A DNA stretch of 64,000 nucleotides, taken from positions 62,001 through 126,000 of the forward strand of contig NZ_PVZF01000013.1 in assembly GCF_003002055.1 (NCBI RefSeq), written 5' to 3'. Made by a program: the position numbers and the translations under genes. Within the stretch, counting starts at the first letter, position 1; the number at the start of each line of letters is the position of its first letter. Below the pieces are notes generated by a model that did no database searches, was not told where the DNA came from, and saw only the letters and a list, made by a program, of their open reading frames with translations. Source of the stretch: Kineococcus rhizosphaerae (GTDB lineage Bacteria; Actinomycetota; Actinomycetes; Actinomycetales; Kineococcaceae). Of the stretch, positions 60,911-64,000 are shown piece by piece.

Positions 60911-61055
60911 GACGCTCCTTCGGTCGTTCCTCGGTGACGGCTCCGAGCGTGCTGCGCGGTCCTCGTGGGTGCGTCCACCCCGGCTCGAGCGGGACCGGCG
61001 AACCTCGGTCGCACCGCGGGAGGTCCCCGCGGTGCGGACAGGAAGGAGCCGGGCG
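60911..61055. promoter_or_regulatory. Divergent promoter of the RiPP locus
   Basis: 145 bases. Contains a perfect 10-bp hairpin (61011-61020 with 61026-61035) just upstream of the ABC ribosome site, which could be an operator or attenuator. No peptide gene is visible on either strand. Confidence 0.5.
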
Positions 61056-63203
61056 ATGGGACGGATCACCCCGGAACTGCAGGTGACCCCGCTGGAGGCG
61101 GGTCTGTGCTGCGCGGCCATGCTGTTGCACGCGGCCGGGTGCAGGGTCCCCACGTCGGCGCTGCGGGAGGAGGTCGACCTCGGTCGTTCGGGGTCGACGC
61201 TGCCGCAGCTCGCGGAACTCTTCTCGGTCCGCGGCGTCGTCGCGGAGGTCCGCCAGGTGAGCACGGCCGAGGCCCAGGGGCTCCCGGGTCCGTTCATCGC
61301 CGGCTGGGGGAACTCCTCCTACGTCGTCGTCGAACGGTTCCGGGGGTCGACCGTCGTGCTCGTCGACCCCGCCAGCGGCCGCCGCCGCGCACCGGTGGAG
61401 GAGTTCGGCGTCCAGTTCTCCGGGATGGTCCTCCTCCCGCGGCCGGCACCGGACGTGCGGTTCGCCGAACCGGAGCGCGACCCGGGGGCCCCGCGGCCGT
61501 TCCGCGCGGCGCTGCGGGCCGCCGCCGCACCCCTGGCGGGGGTGCTCCTGACGTCGGTCCTGGTGTACGCCACGGACATCGGCGCCCCGTACCTCACGCA
61601 GCGCGTCATCGACCAGGCCCTCGTGGACGGCCGGCTCGACATCGTCGGCGACACCCTGCCGTGGATCCTCGGGATCGTCGCCGCCGTCGGGCTCGGCATC
61701 CACCTGCGGTCCGTGTTCACCTCGCGCAGCGCCGTCGTCATCGGCGGCCGCAGCGCGCAGCAGGTGCTCGACCACCTCCTGGGCCTGCCCTACAAGTACT
61801 TCGACGCCCGCCAGCCCGGTGAGCTCGCCTACCGGCTCGCGGGCATCAGCGCGATCCGCGACTCCCTCTCGGACCAGTTGTTCGCGGGGTTCTTCCAGAT
61901 CGGCGGGCTGCTGGTCTACCTGGGGTACCTGTTCACCCGCAGCGTCCCGCTGGCGCTCGTCGCGACGGGTTTCGTGGCGGCGATGCTCCTCGTGCTGTTC
62001 GGGTCCCGGGCGGTGTTCTACAGCGCCATCCAGAACGAGCAGTCGCAGACGGGCCGGATGCTCACCGAGCAGCTCGAGGCGATCCAGTCGATCCTCACCA
62101 TCAAGACCCAGCCGGACCGCCACCAGTTCCTCACCCGCTGGCGGCGGCAGAACGCCGTCTCCCTGAGGTACCTGCGGCGCAGGATGCTGCTGCAGGGCGG
62201 GGTGAACGCCGTCACGGGCGTCCTGCAGTTCAGCGGCCCGATCGTCACCCTCGTCGTCGGCCTGGTGCTGTGGCAGCGGGGCGACATGTCGCTGGGGACC
62301 GTCTTCGGGGCGCTGGCCATCGCGTCGATGATCTTCGCCACGGCCAACGCGATCTACGGTTCCGTGGCCCTGTTCCTGGTGTGCCGCACGTACGCCCGGC
62401 GCATCGAGGACATCACGACGACCCGCTCCCAGCCCGTCGGGACGCGCTCGGTGCGACGGCTCGGCCGGCTGGGCCTGCACGGGGTCGGGTACCGCTACAC
62501 GCGGCACACCCCGCCGGTGGTCCAGGACGTGGACCTGACCGTCGAGCCGGGGACCACCGTCGCCCTCGTGGGCCGCACGGGGTCGGGCAAGAGCACGCTG
62601 GCCAAGCTCGCCCTCGGGCTGTACCCGAGCACGACCGGCTCGGTGACGTTCGACGGCGTGCCGGTCGGGGACGTCGTCCCCGGTGACCTGTTCGCGCGGC
62701 TGGCGTTCGTCCCGCAGGACGTGACCCTGGAGACCGCGACGCTGCACGACAACGTGGCGCTGGGCCGTGACGTCACGCGCGCCGACGTGGAGGAGGCGTG
62801 CCGCGTCGCGTGCGTCCACGAGGACGTCCTGCGCTTCCCCGCGGGCTACGAGACGATGGTCAACAACCTGGGGGCGAACCTGTCCGGCGGGCAGCGGCAG
62901 CGGATCGCGCTGGCCCGGGCGGTCCTGGCCCGTCCGGAGTTCCTCGTCCTGGACGAGGCGACGAGCTCCCTCGACGCCGCCACCGAGCAGACCGTCGCCC
63001 GCAACCTGGCCGCGCTCGGCTGCACGACCCTCGTCATCGCCCACCGGCTCGCGTCGGTGGCCGGCGCCGACGTCGTGCACGTGCTCGACGGCGGCCGCGT
63101 GGTCCAGTCCGGCCGGCCCGACGACCTCCTGCTCGTCGACGGCCCGTTCCGCGACCTGTTCGCCCCCCGCCCGCCCGTGCGCGAGACGGTGGTGGCCTCG
63201 TGA
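61056..63203 (+). CDS. ABC exporter with degenerate C39-like domain
   Basis: 715 aa. Residues 1-130 have the C39 peptidase fold: LQVTPLEAGLCCAAMLLHAAG keeps the Gln (Q9) but has Ala15 where the catalytic Cys is normally found (ECG), and GWGNSSYVVVERF has Ser88 where the catalytic His should be; the Asp of VDPASG (D104) remains. Six membrane helices follow (about 155-430), then the ATPase with Walker A GRTGSGKSTLAKLALG, signature LSGGQRQRIALARA and Walker B EFLVLDEATSSLD. As in HlyB, the domain may bind cargo without cutting it. ATG 61056 has GGAAGGAG upstream. Confidence 0.88.
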   Translation: MGRITPELQVTPLEAGLCCAAMLLHAAGCRVPTSALREEVDLGRSGSTLPQLAELFSVRGVVAEVRQVSTAEAQGLPGPFIAGWGNSSYVVVERFRGSTVVLVDPASGRRRAPVEEFGVQFSGMVLLPRPAPDVRFAEPERDPGAPRPFRAALRAAAAPLAGVLLTSVLVYATDIGAPYLTQRVIDQALVDGRLDIVGDTLPWILGIVAAVGLGIHLRSVFTSRSAVVIGGRSAQQVLDHLLGLPYKYFDARQPGELAYRLAGISAIRDSLSDQLFAGFFQIGGLLVYLGYLFTRSVPLALVATGFVAAMLLVLFGSRAVFYSAIQNEQSQTGRMLTEQLEAIQSILTIKTQPDRHQFLTRWRRQNAVSLRYLRRRMLLQGGVNAVTGVLQFSGPIVTLVVGLVLWQRGDMSLGTVFGALAIASMIFATANAIYGSVALFLVCRTYARRIEDITTTRSQPVGTRSVRRLGRLGLHGVGYRYTRHTPPVVQDVDLTVEPGTTVALVGRTGSGKSTLAKLALGLYPSTTGSVTFDGVPVGDVVPGDLFARLAFVPQDVTLETATLHDNVALGRDVTRADVEEACRVACVHEDVLRFPAGYETMVNNLGANLSGGQRQRIALARAVLARPEFLVLDEATSSLDAATEQTVARNLAALGCTTLVIAHRLASVAGADVVHVLDGGRVVQSGRPDDLLLVDGPFRDLFAPRPPVRETVVAS

Positions 63204-63262
63204 GGGGCGGGCTCGAGCGGTCCTGGACCGGGACCCCACCACCCCCGCCCAGCATCGGGGGC

Positions 63263-64000
63263 ATGCTCGAGATCCGAGGTCTGACACGACGGTTCGGTGA
63301 CCGCACGGCCGTCGACGACATCGCCATGACGGTGCCCTCCGGTGAGCTGGTGGGTTTCGTCGGCGGCAACGGGGCGGGGAAGTCCACGACCATGCGGATG
63401 GTCATGGGCGTCCTGGAGCCCGACGCCGGGCAGATCCGCTGGAACGGGGCGCCGGTCACGCCGGCCGACCGCCGCCGGTTCGGGTACATGCCCGAGGAGC
63501 GCGGCCTGTACCCCAAGCAGCCGGTGCTGGCCCAGCTCGTCTACCTGGGCCGGCTGCAGGGTCTGGACGCCGGCCGCGCCCGCCGGTCCGCGCAGGAGCT
63601 GCTCGAACGCTTCGACCTCGCCGCCCGCGGCGGCGACAAGCTGGAGTCGCTGTCGCTGGGCAACCAGCAACGCGTCCAGATCGCGGCGGCCGTCATCGCC
63701 GACCCGCGGCTGCTGGTCCTCGACGAGCCGTTCTCGGGTCTGGACCCGACGGCCGTGGACAGCATGGCCGAGCTGCTGCAGGACCACGCCGCCCGCGGGG
63801 CAGGGGTCCTGTTCTCCTCCCACCAGCTCGACCTGGTCGAGCGGTTGTGCGACCGGCTCGTCGTCCTGCACGCGGGTCGCGTCGTCGCCGCCGGGACGGT
63901 CGAGGAGCTGCGCACGTCCGCGGGCGTGCGGCACCGGCTGCGCACCGGCTCGGACGCCTCGTGGGTCCGGGGCCTGGGCTGGTTGCAGGTCGACGACGTC
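63263..64000 (+). CDS. ABC transporter ATPase, 3' end outside window
   Basis: At least 246 residues, open at the right edge. Walker A VGGNGAGKSTTMRM, Q-loop FGYMPEERGLYPKQP, signature LSLGNQQRVQIAAAV and Walker B LLVLDEPFSGLDP. Its pattern is that of drug-export or self-resistance ATPases that work with an ABC-2 permease, expected next. ATG 63263. It starts 60 bases after the exporter gene on the same strand and may give immunity to the product. Confidence 0.88.
   Translation, partial: MLEIRGLTRRFGDRTAVDDIAMTVPSGELVGFVGGNGAGKSTTMRMVMGVLEPDAGQIRWNGAPVTPADRRRFGYMPEERGLYPKQPVLAQLVYLGRLQGLDAGRARRSAQELLERFDLAARGGDKLESLSLGNQQRVQIAAAVIADPRLLVLDEPFSGLDPTAVDSMAELLQDHAARGAGVLFSSHQLDLVERLCDRLVVLHAGRVVAAGTVEELRTSAGVRHRLRTGSDASWVRGLGWLQVDDV

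Noticed and set aside
60909-61055. Extension of the ABC exporter to an in-frame ATG at 60909
   Set aside because: The added 49 residues are Arg-rich without a fold, and a strong ribosome site stands directly before ATG 61056.
60911-61055. RiPP precursor peptide in the divergent promoter
   Set aside because: Frames on both strands lack a Ser/Thr/Cys-rich core and a ribosome site of their own.
58848-63287. Very long open frame on the minus strand through the ABC exporter
   Set aside because: Only its 3' part (below 59813) shows a protein family; the rest is the mirror of the exporter and kinase genes in GC-rich DNA.
56118-64000. Thioamitide (thioviridamide-type) cluster
   Set aside because: The kinase/HopA1 pair would fit, but no YcaO or TfuA gene is in the window; it stays possible only if they lie beyond 64000.

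Overview
The window looks like a chromosomal segment of a high-GC actinobacterium, close to the replication origin. It opens inside parB. On the way out it carries trxA, trxB, an anti-sigma gene, a SigM-like sigma factor, a MurJ-associated pseudokinase, murJ, a DUF6049 protein, a Nudix hydrolase and a CCA-adding enzyme, which is the gene set found left of oriC in mycobacteria and streptomycetes. A near-consensus parS site lies at 3629-3642. GTG starts, leaderless promoters and 4-base stop/start overlaps are frequent. The many c-di-GMP genes and the overall style suggest a motile Kineosporiaceae-type organism (Kineococcus-like), but that placement is inference.

Layout. 1-15.3 kb: the conserved origin-proximal block (chromosome partitioning, peptidoglycan export, thioredoxin, sigma/anti-sigma), with murJ and an NlpC/P60 gene rearranged. 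15.4-18.6 kb: a two-component system next to a secreted DUF5666 protein, with paired 11-bp-spaced repeats in the shared promoter. 18.7-25.8 kb: a PilZ protein, a ChaB-like protein, a TetR/MFS pair around a perfect 24-bp operator, a PAS-GGDEF protein, and a TetR/SDR pair next to the tail of a decayed SDR. 25.9-32.2 kb: a SulP transporter, an acyltransferase and a MerR regulator with a MerR-type operator, then a MarR/ABC-exporter pair. 32.3-38.4 kb: a PAS/GAF/PP2C phosphatase followed by a tightly coupled sigma, anti-sigma, ABC ATPase and two-permease operon. 38.8-45.6 kb: small acetyltransferase/kinase genes, a PHP hydrolase, and a PucR-regulated proline catabolic operon followed by two envelope genes. 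45.7-51.3 kb: a DnaA-box-like cluster, LLM and VOC genes beside soxR, a second PP2C phosphatase, tRNA-Gly and an FBP-domain protein. 51.4-56.1 kb: two divergent GGDEF-EAL proteins.

56.1-64.0 kb is the most interesting part. It is a putative RiPP (class V lanthipeptide-like) locus. One transcript encodes a phosphotransferase (LanK-like), a HopA1-domain lyase (LanY-like), a flavin-dependent halogenase-like enzyme and a CPA2 antiporter. The divergent transcript encodes an ABC exporter whose C39-like domain has lost the catalytic Cys and His, then an ABC ATPase cut by the window end. The phosphotransferase and HopA1 protein would phosphorylate and eliminate Ser/Thr in a precursor peptide, the halogenase would decorate it and the exporter would move it. 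I could not find the precursor, so it probably lies beyond 64000.

Convergent gene pairs are usually separated by strong hairpins, several of them long near-perfect palindromes (15340-15402, 18633-18687, 45726-45790, 50173-50262). Eight genes appear to be leaderless, with a TANNNT box 6-7 nt before the start codon.
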